Shown: piece by piece, positions 1 to 9,567 of the stretch
Layout: the number at the start of each line of letters is the position of its first letter
Numbering within the stretch: position 1 is the first letter of the stretch
Assembly (NCBI RefSeq): GCF_013401555.1
Contig: NZ_CP058552.1
Span: forward strand, 1,116,001 to 1,180,000
Reading direction: 5' to 3'
Origin: Paenibacillus sp. E222
GTDB taxonomy: Bacteria > Bacillota > Bacilli > Paenibacillales > Paenibacillaceae
DNA: 64,000 nucleotides
The notes under the pieces: generated by a model
What the model saw: the letters and a program-made list of their open reading frames with translations, nothing else
Told to the model about the DNA's origin: nothing
The model's database searches: none
Position numbers and translations under genes: made by a program

Positions 1-695
1 CCTTCCTGACAAGGCATTCCTTGCTGAGCTGCAAGCTCCAGTACAACGGCTCTGGTGATTCCCGGCAAAATACCAGTAGCAAGTGCTGGCGTATAGAGTA
101 CGCCTTGTCTCACCCAGAACACATTGCTGACAATCCCCTCAGCTATGTAGCCCTCCCGGGTTAGTTGCAGCCCTTCCGCTCCTTGCACATGCTGCCCGTA
201 TCCGTTCAGTTCCCGTTTCGCCAGAATGCTGTTCATGTAATGCAGTGATTTGAACCGCACTTCTCCTTCAGGCGTGTTGCGGGGCGTCGACAGACGTTGA
301 AGCATTTTCCCATTTTCATATAGAGATGGAGAGGGTTCAGGTAGTGCTTTTGCCAATACGATATGATTGGGTTTCCCATAATCTCCTGAAGGTAGTCCGA
401 GCGGAGCCTCGCCCGCAGATACCGTATAGCGCACATAGGCATCCTGGAGTTCATTCGCAAGCAACAGATTGCTGATCCAGTTCGTTACCTCCGCTGCTGT
501 TGCTGTGAATGGAATGCCCAGTTCACGACACCCTGAAGCCATCCGCTCCAAATGACGCTCCAGCAGAAAAGGGGCTCCCTGATACGTCCGAAACGTCTCG
601 AACAATCCAAGTCCGTACAAAAAGCCGTGATCCGTCACCGGAACCACGGCTGCCGCCATATTAACCAATTCTCCGTTTATCGCGGCATATTTCAT
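1..695 (-). CDS. pabC: Aminodeoxychorismate lyase PabC, 3' end beyond window
   Basis: The frame is open from an ATG at 693-695 to the left edge with no stop, giving at least 231 residues. It starts MKYAAINGEL and continues through DHGFLYGLGLFET and LERHLERM, the pattern of fold-type IV PLP enzymes (branched-chain aminotransferase/PabC family), then FKSLHYMNSILAKREL around residue 150, which carries the expected PLP lysine, and a later GILPGITR motif. In this family PabC splits pyruvate from 4-amino-4-deoxychorismate to give p-aminobenzoate for folate. It follows pabA by two bases, so it is translated from the same pab mRNA. D-amino-acid transaminase is a related alternative, but the pabB-pabA-pabC order makes PabC much more likely. 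Confidence 0.9.
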   Translation of the reverse strand, partial: MKYAAINGELVNMAAAVVPVTDHGFLYGLGLFETFRTYQGAPFLLERHLERMASGCRELGIPFTATAAEVTNWISNLLLANELQDAYVRYTVSAGEAPLGLPSGDYGKPNHIVLAKALPEPSPSLYENGKMLQRLSTPRNTPEGEVRFKSLHYMNSILAKRELNGYGQHVQGAEGLQLTREGYIAEGIVSNVFWVRQGVLYTPALATGILPGITRAVVLELAAQQGMPCQE

Positions 696-697
696 CT

Positions 698-1273
698 CTA
701 TACCTTTACCTGCTGAGACAGGAAGTTACGCAGCATTTGATGACCGTGATCCGTAATGATGGATTCGGGATGGAACTGAACACCTTCAATCGCATATTCC
801 TTGTGACGCAAGCCCATAATCTCGCCTTCCGCCGTCTCGGCCGTAATCTCCAGACAATCTGGCAGACTGCTGCGCTCCACGATCAAAGAGTGATACCGCG
901 TTGCCGTGAAGGGAGATGGCAATCCGGTAAATACGGATGTTCCATTATGATGCATCTCTGATGTTTTGCCATGCATCATGCGGTCCGCACGAATAACATT
1001 ACCTCCGAAAGCCTGTCCAATCGCCTGATGTCCCAGACATACGCCGAAGATCGGAATACTGCCCTTGAAGTGGTCAATGACCGCCAGACTAATGCCGGCC
1101 TCATTCGGAGTACAAGGCCCCGGTGAGATCAAAATATGATCAGGTGCCAACGCCTCAATGCCTGCCAGATCAATCTCATCATTACGGCGAACTTCCACCG
1201 TCTCCCCCAGTTCACCCAGATATTGAACCAGGTTGTATGTGAAGGAATCATAATTGTCGATAACCAGTATCAT
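698..1273 (-). CDS. pabA: Glutamine amidotransferase subunit of aminodeoxychorismate/anthranilate synthase
   Basis: A 191-residue class I glutamine amidotransferase. It begins [20 protein letters not shown], has the nucleophile in GVCLGHQ (Cys79) and the His-Glu pair in VQFHPES (about His168, Glu170), so the catalytic triad is complete. It supplies ammonia to PabB for aminodeoxychorismate. In Bacillus the equivalent protein (TrpG/PabA) also serves anthranilate synthase, and the sequence alone cannot exclude that dual role. A good ribosome site (AGGAGG) precedes the ATG. It lies 46 bases downstream of pabB and two bases upstream of pabC, which fits one folate transcript. Confidence 0.95.
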   Translation of the reverse strand: MILVIDNYDSFTYNLVQYLGELGETVEVRRNDEIDLAGIEALAPDHILISPGPCTPNEAGISLAVIDHFKGSIPIFGVCLGHQAIGQAFGGNVIRADRMMHGKTSEMHHNGTSVFTGLPSPFTATRYHSLIVERSSLPDCLEITAETAEGEIMGLRHKEYAIEGVQFHPESIITDHGHQMLRNFLSQQVKV

Positions 1274-1319
1274 ATCTTTGTTCCTCCTATTCTTCCGTCC
1301 ACACAGGACGGCTGCTTGA

Positions 1320-2891
1320 TTATTTTAATTTAACGGCTTCCGCTTCCTCGCTGTAGTTCACTGCCCTCATCATGGCTCTTGCCTTGTTGCGGCACTCCTT
1401 GTATTCCCGATATGGATCGGAGTCGATAACGATGCCCGCTCCTGCCTGTACATAGCCCACTCCATCTTTAATGGAAAGTGTACGAATGACGATGTTCAAC
1501 TCCATATTGCCACTGTAGTCCATCCACCCAATCGAACCTGTATACGGTCCACGACGCACAGGCTCCAGTTCTTCAATGATTTCCATGGTGCGAACTTTGG
1601 GTGCACCCGTAATCGTTCCACCTGGGAACGTCGCTGCAATCACATCAAATACCGATAGTCCGTCTGCCAGCGTCCCCTCGACTTGAGACACCAGATGCAT
1701 GACATGCGAATACTTCTCGATCGTCATCAGTTCAGGCACATGCACTGATCCGTAGGCTGCAATTCGACCGATATCATTCCGCTCCAGATCGACCAGCATA
1801 ATATGCTCTGCCCGTTCCTTCTCACTGTTCAGCATCTCAGCGGCCATCAAGTCATCCTCAGCTTCATCTCGGCCTCTTCTCCGAGTGCCTGCGATCGGAC
1901 GAGCGCTTACCTTGCGATTATCCACCTTGACGAGCAATTCAGGTGAACCGCTCACCAGTTGAAAGTCCGGACTACGCAGCATCCCCATATAAGGAGATGG
2001 ATTCACGAGACGCAGCCATTCATAGATATGTTCTGCACTGGACTTCAGACGTTTTTCCTGCCGCAGGGACAGGTTCACTTGAAACACATCCCCTTGCCGG
2101 ATATATTCCTGCACTGTGCGTACCGCCTGCTCAAAGTCCTCTTGAGGAAAGGAAGTATGCCATCCTTCCGTTTCCCCCTCCGAATCCGCTGATTGCGCAC
2201 TGAGATGAATGTGGCTATGACGATGCTCCAATGCCTGCTGCTGCTCTTCCGCCTGGGCAAATCCCAAAATATGCAGCCATCGCTGCTGCATGGCCGCTGC
2301 TCGCTCTTCTGCTTCTGCGTACAGCCCGCGAAGCTGAGCTTCATCCTGATTCGGCCGTACAGCCAGATGAACCATGCAGAACAGTGCCTGCTGCTCATGG
2401 TCATACGCCCATATTTCTTCAAACCGCATCCACCAATAATCCGGAAGAGCCGGGTTGTCTTCTGCCAAGTTTGGCAGCTTTTCCAGGGATCTGGCTACGT
2501 CATAGCTCAGATAGCCTGCACATCCACCGCCAAAGTCTGGAGCCCCGCTCACCTTTGGTGCACGGTATGGCGCAGCCCACCTTTTTAATACTTCAAGTGG
2601 TTTACCACTATCTGTTTGGGTACCGCCTTGAATGAGATCTTGAATAACAGCCTCGTTGCCCTTGCCGGAAATAACGGATACCGGGTTTAATCCCAGAAAG
2701 GTATATCTTCCGCCTTTACCATTCTCCAGTACCATTGCATAGGGTGACGCCTGCTGCCAGGCTGCTTCCCACGTTAACGGTAAACCGCCATGATACGGTC
2801 CCTTATCCGACTTAGTTATATACGGCATCATGGTCCAACCTTCTCCGGCCCACTCTGTCCAGTCGGCGTATGTTGTCATCAGGTGTGTCAT
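1320..2891 (-). CDS. pabB: Aminodeoxychorismate synthase component I
   Basis: Chorismate-binding enzyme that, with PabA, aminates chorismate to 4-amino-4-deoxychorismate. The C-terminal half has the family motifs PIAGTRRRG and GTITGAPK (about residue 425 of the chosen form) and the ending [11 protein letters not shown]. The reading frame stays open upstream to 3023, but that extension runs through a strong intrinsic terminator belonging to cysK (2974-3013). I therefore chose the ATG at 2889-2891 ([11 protein letters not shown]), preceded by GGAGGG, giving 523 residues. The spacing is slightly long, so a start a little further in cannot be excluded. TrpE is an alternative family, but the gene is followed by pabA and pabC. 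Confidence 0.9.
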   Translation of the reverse strand: MTHLMTTYADWTEWAGEGWTMMPYITKSDKGPYHGGLPLTWEAAWQQASPYAMVLENGKGGRYTFLGLNPVSVISGKGNEAVIQDLIQGGTQTDSGKPLEVLKRWAAPYRAPKVSGAPDFGGGCAGYLSYDVARSLEKLPNLAEDNPALPDYWWMRFEEIWAYDHEQQALFCMVHLAVRPNQDEAQLRGLYAEAEERAAAMQQRWLHILGFAQAEEQQQALEHRHSHIHLSAQSADSEGETEGWHTSFPQEDFEQAVRTVQEYIRQGDVFQVNLSLRQEKRLKSSAEHIYEWLRLVNPSPYMGMLRSPDFQLVSGSPELLVKVDNRKVSARPIAGTRRRGRDEAEDDLMAAEMLNSEKERAEHIMLVDLERNDIGRIAAYGSVHVPELMTIEKYSHVMHLVSQVEGTLADGLSVFDVIAATFPGGTITGAPKVRTMEIIEELEPVRRGPYTGSIGWMDYSGNMELNIVIRTLSIKDGVGYVQAGAGIVIDSDPYREYKECRNKARAMMRAVNYSEEAEAVKLK

Positions 2892-2973
2892 TGCGGTTTG
2901 CCGCCCTCCATCTGTCGCTAGTTCTATTGTCTGATAGTATACTAAAGCGCCGCTGCTTTTAAAAGCATTCAGC

Positions 2974-3013
2974 AAAAAATCCTCCACACCCGGCATGCGG
3001 GCAAGGAGGATTT
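2974..3013 (-). terminator. Intrinsic terminator after cysK
   Basis: Read on the minus strand, AAATCCTCC pairs with GGAGGATTT around an inner CCCG/CGGG stem and runs into six T. It begins about 20 bases after the cysK stop. It would separate cysK from the pab genes, and it shows that the open frame upstream of pabB is not coding. Confidence 0.85.
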
Positions 3014-3032
3014 GTTTCATCACTTGTTACAC

Positions 3033-3971
3033 TTAAGCTTCGAAGTTGTAAAGTGGCGTACTGAGGTAACGTTCACCGTTACTTGGCACAATCACGACAA
3101 CGCGTTTGCCTGCACCCAACTGTTTGGCCACTTGCAGCCCTGCGCGGATAGCTGCACCGGAAGAAATACCGGACAGAATGCCCTCTTCCTTCGCTACCTG
3201 ACGAGCCGTCTCGAACGCATCGTCATTCTCGATGTGAATGATTTCGTCATAGATTTCCTGATCCAGAATCTCAGGAATAAAGTTAGCACCGATCCCCTGG
3301 ATTTTGTGAGGGCCCGGTTTGCCGCCTGCCAAGATTGGCGAAGCTGCTGGTTCAACGGCAACGATTTTAATCCCAGGGAAGGATTCCTTCAACACTTGGC
3401 CTGTACCTGTAATCGTTCCGCCTGTACCGATTCCTGCAACGAAAGCATCCAACGTACCGCCTACAGATTGAATGGCTTCAACAATCTCAGGGCCAGTCGT
3501 TTCATGGTGGATCTTCACGTTGGCTTTATTTTTAAATTGCTCAGCCATGAAATAAGATGGATTTTCCTTAAGCAATTCCTCAGCTTTTTTAACTGCACCA
3601 TTCATACCTTCGGCTCCCGGTGTGAGCACAAGCTCAGCTCCGTAAGCGCGAAGCAGGTTACGACGCTCCATGCTCATCGTTTCCGGCATAACAATAACAG
3701 ACTTGTAGCCTTTGGCTGCAGCCACCATAGCGAGTCCAATTCCTGTGTTACCACTTGTTGCTTCGATGATGGTATCACCGGGTTTCAGCTTGCCTTCTTT
3801 TTCCGCTTCTTCCACGATGCTAATCGCGATACGGTCTTTGACGCTTGAACCTGGATTCTGGTATTCCAGTTTCACGAACACTTCAGCACTGCCTTCAGGT
3901 ACGATACGGTTCAGACGAACAAGCGGAGTACCTCCGATGAGTTCTGTTACGTTATTAACTACTTTAGCCAT
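3033..3971 (-). CDS. cysK: Cysteine synthase A (O-acetylserine thiol-lyase)
   Basis: A 312-residue PLP enzyme of the beta-replacement family that makes cysteine from O-acetylserine and sulfide. The PLP lysine sits in GSSVKDR (Lys45), the substrate loop is TSGNTG (about 72-77), and a glycine-rich phosphate loop [10 protein letters not shown] lies further on. The start is the ATG at 3969-3971, preceded by AAGGAGG eight bases upstream. The frame is open for 17 more codons but without a ribosome site. It has its own promoter about 215 bases upstream and its own terminator, so it is monocistronic. B. subtilis cysK is controlled by CymR; I see no certain operator. Confidence 0.96.
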   Translation of the reverse strand: MAKVVNNVTELIGGTPLVRLNRIVPEGSAEVFVKLEYQNPGSSVKDRIAISIVEEAEKEGKLKPGDTIIEATSGNTGIGLAMVAAAKGYKSVIVMPETMSMERRNLLRAYGAELVLTPGAEGMNGAVKKAEELLKENPSYFMAEQFKNKANVKIHHETTGPEIVEAIQSVGGTLDAFVAGIGTGGTITGTGQVLKESFPGIKIVAVEPAASPILAGGKPGPHKIQGIGANFIPEILDQEIYDEIIHIENDDAFETARQVAKEEGILSGISSGAAIRAGLQVAKQLGAGKRVVVIVPSNGERYLSTPLYNFEA

Positions 3972-4187
3972 ATGAATGCCCTCCTTAGTGGGATGAATAC
4001 TACTTAAGTCCTGTTGCCACATACATGTGCGGCCGAGCAGCCTCTAGATGTTATAAAAGAACTACGGAAATCCGTCTGAGTCCATTCCATCTGCAATAAA
4101 CCGGACAGAACCTGGGTTTTCCGAAGATTTCTTTGTTCATATAAATGGTTTTAATCCGAGTAAATGAGTAGGTTTTTGATTATTTTT
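3972..4187 (-). other. Long cysK leader, no recognised riboswitch
   Basis: About 215 bases separate the cysK promoter from its start codon. I see no T-box or S-box landmark in it. An A/T-rich stretch just below the -10 element is a possible site for a repressor such as CymR, but I cannot match it firmly. Confidence 0.4.
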
Positions 4188-4216
4188 ATCTTATCAACGT
4201 TATACCCCATTGTCAA
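4188..4216 (-). promoter_or_regulatory. Sigma-A promoter for cysK
   Basis: On the minus strand, TTGACA, 17 bases, TAAGAT. The -35 element is perfect and the spacing ideal. It sits directly downstream of the terminator of the nad-coaX-hslO-yacD operon and is the only good promoter before cysK. Confidence 0.75.
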
Positions 4217-4227
4217 TATGAGGACTC

Positions 4228-4275
4228 AAAAAAATACTCCGCCCTGGGCCCTAAGGCCGTAGACAGAGTATTTTT
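4228..4275 (-). terminator. Terminator of the nad-coaX-hslO-yacD operon
   Basis: AATACTC and GAGTATT form the base of a hairpin with an inner GGCC pairing, flanked by T runs when read on either strand. It lies 36 bases after the yacD stop and just before the cysK promoter. Confidence 0.8.
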
Positions 4276-4310
4276 ATCAAGATGCAGCAGAACATTCGTT
4301 TGCAGGATAA

Positions 4311-5273
4311 TCAGGATGCCGGAATTTCAGCGATGATGACAGCCTCATACTTGTTGCGCAACCTTTCCTCCACCTGAGGCAAAGGATCGGCCTGGCTGAG
4401 AGCCAACTGCATCCGAATCTCTTCGCGAACCTCTTCCGCAGGCTCCACCTGACGCTCTTGTTTGTCGTTCATTTTAATGATCGCGTAGCCTTCTTCCACC
4501 TTCACCGGCCCTGCAATATCGCCAACGTCCAGTTGAGCTGCAAGTTTGAGGAGTGCTTCGGACTGAAACGGATCGTTCTGCTCGATCCATCCCAGACGAC
4601 CGCCCGCATCACGGGAGTAACTGTCTGTCGATTCATTACGTGCGGTTTCTTCAAAGTCTGCTCCCTTGTCGAGCGCATCCAGCACTGACTCAGCCTGTTC
4701 CTCTTCCTTCAATACGATGGTAGACAGATCATATTTCTCTGGGGAAACATAGTCTTCATGGTGTTCGGTCCAGTAATGCTCGATATCTGCATCCTTAATC
4801 TGAATACCGCTCGTCGCAATTTTCTCAAGCAGAAGTCGGTATCCCGCCTCCAACTCAAGATCTTGCCTGGATAAACCCAGTTGAGACTGCATTTCGTCAA
4901 AATAAGCCTTCTCCGAATCATATCCATCCGTCGCCGCGGCAAGTTCCTTCGCAATTTCTTTGGGAGTCACCGTCAGATTACGATCGAGTGCTTCCGCATA
5001 TACAGCTTTGCGATTGAGCATCTGGAGCAGCAATTCACTGCCATAGCGCCGTTTCAATGCATCGGTCCATTCCTTGTTGGTGATGACCTCCCCATTGATC
5101 GTTGCTACCGCATTTCCCTCTTCCTGATTGGTATCCTGAGGTGAATCTGCTCCTTCACGTCCATTCCGTAAGCCTTGCACAACCATAACCGAACCCATTA
5201 CCAGCATTCCAAGCGTCAAGACAATTACAGCCGTCCATAACCCTTTTTCCTGTCTTGTCATTCCGCGTCCCAT
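4311..5273 (-). CDS. yacD: Membrane-anchored peptidyl-prolyl isomerase, SurA/parvulin type
   Basis: 320 residues. A short cytoplasmic N-terminus with basic residues is followed by one membrane segment (about residues 12-34), then a low-complexity linker and a SurA-like N-domain starting near VATINGEVITNKEW. The parvulin domain follows (about 170-280), with GADFEETARNESTD, GGRLGWI and EEGYAIIKM. It should act outside the membrane as a folding catalyst or chaperone. It holds the yacD position after hslO in B. subtilis order. The first ATG is at 5271-5273; an ATG four codons later (5259-5261) has slightly better ribosome-site spacing. It is distinct from the lipoprotein PrsA encoded at 27.4 kb. 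Confidence 0.85.
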   Translation of the reverse strand: MGRGMTRQEKGLWTAVIVLTLGMLVMGSVMVVQGLRNGREGADSPQDTNQEEGNAVATINGEVITNKEWTDALKRRYGSELLLQMLNRKAVYAEALDRNLTVTPKEIAKELAAATDGYDSEKAYFDEMQSQLGLSRQDLELEAGYRLLLEKIATSGIQIKDADIEHYWTEHHEDYVSPEKYDLSTIVLKEEEQAESVLDALDKGADFEETARNESTDSYSRDAGGRLGWIEQNDPFQSEALLKLAAQLDVGDIAGPVKVEEGYAIIKMNDKQERQVEPAEEVREEIRMQLALSQADPLPQVEERLRNKYEAVIIAEIPAS

Positions 5274-5285
5274 CCCCGCATAAAA

Positions 5286-6176
5286 TCAGTTCTTGGCTTG
5301 CTCTAGGATGGTCTCAAGTTGTTCCTTGTTGAAATCGTAAGCCTCATTGCAAAATTGGCAGACTACTTCAGCCTGGCCTTCTTCCTCAATCAATTGTTCC
5401 ATTTCAGATTGACCCAGACTGATCAACGTTTTCTCTACCCGCTCACGTGAACACTCACAGTGGAAATGGATATCCATTTCGTCCATGACCTGTACATCAG
5501 GCAGTACGCGACGAAGCAGTGCTTCCAGTTCAAGCCCCTCAGCCAGCAGAGACGTCACTGGTGGCATTGTGCCAATGGCATTTTCAATCACGGTGATCTC
5601 GTCATCCGTTAAACCTGGAAGCAACTGCACAATGAATCCACCGGCTACAATAACCGAATTGTCGGTATCCACCAGTACACCAACGCCTACAGCAGAAGGC
5701 GTCTGCTCCGATTTGGCAAAATAGTACGTAAAGTCTTCGCCAAGTTCTCCCGAAATAATCGGTACACTGCCGCGATAAGGCTCTTTCAGCCCCAGATCCT
5801 TGGTTACGTTCACGAATCCTTCTGTTCCGACTGCGCCAGCAACGTCCAGCTTACCCATACTGTTGCTCGGCAGATGTACATGTGGATTGCTTACATAACC
5901 ACGAACTTCACCCTTCGCATTAGCATCGGCAACAATCTGTCCAATGGGACCGTCGCCTTTGACTTGAATCGTCAGCTTTTCTTCTCCCTTAAGCATAGCA
6001 CCCATAATGGATGCTGCTGTAACCGTACGCCCCATAGCTGCTGTAGCCGTGGGAAACGTATCATGTCTTCTGCGCAGTTCCTCAACCAGTTCCGTCGTTT
6101 GAACAGCAAAGGCCCTAACCCGTCCGTTCATTGCTGTACCGCGAATCAACCGGTCTTGTTTGTTGTTGTTTTCCAA
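5286..6176 (-). CDS. hslO: Redox-regulated chaperone Hsp33
   Basis: 296 residues by my start choice. Hsp33 is a cytosolic holdase activated when its zinc-binding cysteines are oxidised. The four cysteines are visible near the C-terminus as FHCEC and VCQFC, and the body contains ADANAKGEVRGYVSNP. The likely start is the TTG at 6174-6176, preceded by AAAGGAGG nine bases upstream. This gives a protein close to the 291 residues of B. subtilis HslO. An ATG further upstream (6230) lacks a ribosome site and adds residues not seen in the family. It lies between coaX and yacD, as in B. subtilis. Confidence 0.93.
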   Translation of the reverse strand: MENNNKQDRLIRGTAMNGRVRAFAVQTTELVEELRRRHDTFPTATAAMGRTVTAASIMGAMLKGEEKLTIQVKGDGPIGQIVADANAKGEVRGYVSNPHVHLPSNSMGKLDVAGAVGTEGFVNVTKDLGLKEPYRGSVPIISGELGEDFTYYFAKSEQTPSAVGVGVLVDTDNSVIVAGGFIVQLLPGLTDDEITVIENAIGTMPPVTSLLAEGLELEALLRRVLPDVQVMDEMDIHFHCECSRERVEKTLISLGQSEMEQLIEEEGQAEVVCQFCNEAYDFNKEQLETILEQAKN

Positions 6177-6271
6177 GTCATTCAGCCTCCTTTGGCGTAA
6201 TCGCCAGTTATAGAAAAAACGGCATAACATATAAGACTGTAATCTCAGCCCGCTGTTTGCCGTCTCTGTTC

Positions 6272-7042
6272 TTACCTTTCCCGGTTTCGCTCATAAACGA
6301 TACGCAGCCCTTCAAGCGTAAGCAGCGGATCCACTTCCTCGATGCTGCGTGTTTCTTCTGCAATCAGCTTGGCAAGGCCACCAGTTGCAATAACTCTGGG
6401 TTTGGTTCCCATTTCCTCGCGAATACGCTCCACAATGCCGTCCACCTGTCCTGCATAACCATAAATAATGCCGGCCTGCATCGCATGAATGGTGTTGCGA
6501 CCAATGACTTTCTTGGGCTTCTCCAATTCAATGCGAGGTAGCTTGGACGCCCGTTCATAGAGCGCTTCGGTTGCAATATGGATGCCAGGTACGATAGCCC
6601 CGCCCAGATAATTTCCTTTCTCGTCAATACAGTCAAATGTGGTCGCTGTACCGAAATCGACCACAACGAGAGGGCCGCCGTACTTCTCAACGGCTGCTAC
6701 TGCATTAACAATGCGATCCGCGCCAACTTCACGAGGATTCTCATACCGCAGGTTCAGGCCGGTTCGAATACCAGGCCCAACGAGTAGCGGTTTTTTGCCT
6801 ACGTATTTCTCACACATGGCTTCAATCACATTCACCAACGGCGGAACCACGGATGAGATGATCACACCTTCAATGTCGCGTGTTGAAATACCCGACATAT
6901 GAAATAAATTATAAATCATTACGCCATATTCATCCACTGTCGACTGACGGGATGTGCTCAGGCGAAAATGGTGGAGCAACTCCCGGCCTTGATACACACC
7001 GAGTACGATGTTGCTGTTGCCCACGTCTACCACAAGAATCAA
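6272..7042 (-). CDS. coaX: Type III pantothenate kinase
   Basis: 256 residues, ASKHA-fold kinase that phosphorylates pantothenate, the first step of CoA synthesis. Phosphate-binding motifs are DVGNSN at residues 6-11 and DFGTATTFD in the middle, with GADRI (about 105-109) as another family motif. The start is a TTG at 7040-7042 preceded by a GAGGGG ribosome site; no ATG fits. It begins six bases after the nadC stop, so NAD and CoA synthesis genes are in one operon. Confidence 0.95.
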   Translation of the reverse strand: MILVVDVGNSNIVLGVYQGRELLHHFRLSTSRQSTVDEYGVMIYNLFHMSGISTRDIEGVIISSVVPPLVNVIEAMCEKYVGKKPLLVGPGIRTGLNLRYENPREVGADRIVNAVAAVEKYGGPLVVVDFGTATTFDCIDEKGNYLGGAIVPGIHIATEALYERASKLPRIELEKPKKVIGRNTIHAMQAGIIYGYAGQVDGIVERIREEMGTKPRVIATGGLAKLIAEETRSIEEVDPLLTLEGLRIVYERNRER

Positions 7043-7048
7043 AGAGGT

Positions 7049-7915
7049 TCACCCCTCTTTCTTTTCGTTTAAATCCAGGCTGATATCCAGGCTCTCAAAA
7101 GAGTAGGTTAACCTGCCAACTGAAATTACATCCACTCCGCTCTCTGCAATACCACGAATGGTATTTAGCGAGACGTTGCCCGATGCCTCAACTTTCACAT
7201 GCGGAGCCTGCTCACGAATAAGAGCGACGGCCTCACGCATCCGATCTGGGTGCATGTTATCCAGCATAATGATATCTGCCCCAGCCTGCAAGGCTTCTCT
7301 GACCTGTTCCAGGTTTTCGGTCTCGACTTCAATGGTCATTGTATGCGGAATGACGGCCCGGGCACGCTGTACCGCTTCAGTGATCCCGCCTGCGCCCTTG
7401 ATGTGGTTATCCTTAATCATGACGGCATCATAGAGGCCGAACCGGTGATTTGCTCCGCCACCAACCCGCACTGCATATTTTTCAAGCAGGCGGTGTCCCG
7501 GTGTTGTTTTACGAGTATCGACCAGTCGTGTAGAAAGGCCTTCCAACGCATCAACATAGGTACGTGTGCGGGTAGCGATACCAGACATACGCTGAAGCAG
7601 GTTAAGAGCCAGACGCTCTCCTGTCAGCAAGCTATGTGTGCTCCCTTCTACCTCTGCAAGAATCGTACCACGGGTAACTGCGTCACCGTCTTTTACCATC
7701 GCTGTGAACACAAGGTCAGAATCCACTACCTGAAACACGAGTTCTGCTACCGTAATTCCTGCAATGATTCCATTGTCTTTGGCATGTATAACGGCCTTGG
7801 ACTGACTGCCAGCGGGAATCGTCACACTTGTTGTGACATCCCCTGCACCGACATCCTCACGAAGCCAGTTTTTGATTGATTCGATGAGTCCTTCATTATA
7901 TCCGTTCAGTATCAT
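7049..7915 (-). CDS. nadC: Nicotinate-nucleotide pyrophosphorylase (quinolinate phosphoribosyltransferase)
   Basis: 288 residues. The enzyme joins quinolinate and PRPP to form nicotinate mononucleotide with loss of CO2. Family motifs include EDVGAGDVTT near the N-terminus, LNLLQRMSGIAT, DTRKTTPG, KYAVRVGGGANHRFGL and EVEVEN. The ATG at 7913-7915 overlaps the nadB stop codon (ATGA), indicating translational coupling with nadB. Confidence 0.96.
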   Translation of the reverse strand: MILNGYNEGLIESIKNWLREDVGAGDVTTSVTIPAGSQSKAVIHAKDNGIIAGITVAELVFQVVDSDLVFTAMVKDGDAVTRGTILAEVEGSTHSLLTGERLALNLLQRMSGIATRTRTYVDALEGLSTRLVDTRKTTPGHRLLEKYAVRVGGGANHRFGLYDAVMIKDNHIKGAGGITEAVQRARAVIPHTMTIEVETENLEQVREALQAGADIIMLDNMHPDRMREAVALIREQAPHVKVEASGNVSLNTIRGIAESGVDVISVGRLTYSFESLDISLDLNEKKEG

Positions 7916-9531
7916 GACATCAATTCCTCCACAATCGCTTGTTCTCGCTGCTGCAGACTATGCTTCTGCCATACGGCATCGTCACGCTGCGGGAAATCCT
8001 CACGATAGTGGGCTCCCCGACTTTCCTCGCGGTGTAATGCTCCAGTGGTAACCAACCAGGCACAGGTCAACAAGTTGGCATATTCCATCTCTTCTTTGTG
8101 AGTAAACTTCTGATCAAAAAATTGCAGTTCTTGTTGCAGCTTCTCTATTGCTGCTTGCAGGTTAACGCCATTCCGGCGCAACCCCACTTGACGTACCATC
8201 ATTTTTTGCAGACGCAAGCGTTTTTCGGACACCGGCTTCTGCTCTTCCTTTATACTCCTGCGAATGCTTGTTGATGCGGGAACCCTTGACTGCAGTGGAG
8301 CAAGCGGAGGAAGGGATTGAATGCGATCCACGATTCTCCCGCCAAAGACGATGGCTTCAGACAGAGAGTTGCTTGCCAGGCGATTAGCACCATGTACTCC
8401 AGTAGAGGATACCTCACCGCAGGCAAATAACCGGCCAATGCTGCTCTCCCCGCTAAGATCGGTCTTCACTCCACCCATCATGTAATGTGCAGCAGGAGCG
8501 ACAGGAATCCAGTCTGTGGTCATATCCAGTCCGTACCGCATACATGTTTCATAGATAGTAGGAAACCGATGCTTAATCATCTCCGCCGATTCATGAGTGA
8601 TATCCAAATATACAAACGTACTGTTTGTCGATTCCATCTCACTGACAATGGCCCGGGCGACGATATCCCGTGGTGCCAGTTCAAGCTGTGCATGATAGCG
8701 CTCCATGAAGCGCTCGCCTTTCACATTGCGCAAATAGGCTCCTTCGCCACGAACAGCCTCGGACACCAGGAAACGTGGGGCTCCCGGATAACAAAGGGAG
8801 GTCGGGTGGAACTGGATAAACTCCATGTCCCGGACAACCGCTCCGGCACGATAGGCCATCGCCACACCATCTGCTGTAGCCACTTCCGGGTTAGTGGTAT
8901 ATCGGTACAACTGTCCAGCCCCACCAGAGCATAATACGGTTGCCTCTGCCTTCACAAATACTTGCGAACCGTCAGCCTTCTGAACCAACGCACCTACACA
9001 TTCTCCCTGCTCTGTAATCAGGTCAATGACAAAATGCTCATCCCACACTTCAATCCCGGGATGTTCATTCGCCTGCGCAGCCAATGCACGCACAATCTCA
9101 TATCCCGTTGCATCGCCATTGGCATGCAAAATACGGCGGTGGCTGTGCGCACCTTCCTGCGTCAACGCCAACTCGCCGTTCTCCAGATCAAACAAAGTAC
9201 CCAGTCGAATCAGTTCTTTCACGCCGTCCGGGCCCTCGTTCACCAATGCTTCGACTGCTTCGGAGCGGCATAATCCCGCTCCGGCAACAAGTGTATCCTG
9301 CAAATGATAGGCAGGTGAATCATCCTCAGCAATAACCGCAGCAATGCCACCCTGCGCATACCGGGTGTTACTTTCCAGTAACGACTTCTTCGTGATCATC
9401 AACACACTGCGTTGTTCACTCGCCTTGATCGCAGTAAACAAACCAGCAATGCCTGAACCAATAACCAGCACATCCGTCTCCACCATCGGCAGCGCGGACA
9501 GATCAAAATCCACTAAATATTGCGGTATCAT
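7912..9531 (-). CDS. nadB: L-aspartate oxidase
   Basis: 539 residues. An FAD enzyme of the succinate dehydrogenase/fumarate reductase flavoprotein family that oxidises aspartate to iminoaspartate for quinolinate. The dinucleotide fold is near the N-terminus (VLVIGSGIAGLFTAIKA), followed by NTRYAQGGIAA, the substrate-side HRRILHANGDATG, FIQFHPTSLC, and HYMMGGVKTD with GEVSSTGVHGANRLASNSL towards the FAD-binding end. It overlaps nadC by four bases and follows nadA by 36 bases, so nadA-nadB-nadC form one unit. No nifS-like partner or nadR/yrxA regulator gene is adjacent. Confidence 0.96.
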   Translation of the reverse strand: MIPQYLVDFDLSALPMVETDVLVIGSGIAGLFTAIKASEQRSVLMITKKSLLESNTRYAQGGIAAVIAEDDSPAYHLQDTLVAGAGLCRSEAVEALVNEGPDGVKELIRLGTLFDLENGELALTQEGAHSHRRILHANGDATGYEIVRALAAQANEHPGIEVWDEHFVIDLITEQGECVGALVQKADGSQVFVKAEATVLCSGGAGQLYRYTTNPEVATADGVAMAYRAGAVVRDMEFIQFHPTSLCYPGAPRFLVSEAVRGEGAYLRNVKGERFMERYHAQLELAPRDIVARAIVSEMESTNSTFVYLDITHESAEMIKHRFPTIYETCMRYGLDMTTDWIPVAPAAHYMMGGVKTDLSGESSIGRLFACGEVSSTGVHGANRLASNSLSEAIVFGGRIVDRIQSLPPLAPLQSRVPASTSIRRSIKEEQKPVSEKRLRLQKMMVRQVGLRRNGVNLQAAIEKLQQELQFFDQKFTHKEEMEYANLLTCAWLVTTGALHREESRGAHYREDFPQRDDAVWQKHSLQQREQAIVEELMS

Positions 9532-9567
9532 GTTATTTCACCTGTCTTGGAGCAAGAGTAGCGCATG

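Noticed and set aside
3012..3848. Plus-strand open frame of 278 codons opposite cysK
   Set aside because: It is the complement of a certain cysK gene. The product has no recognisable domain.
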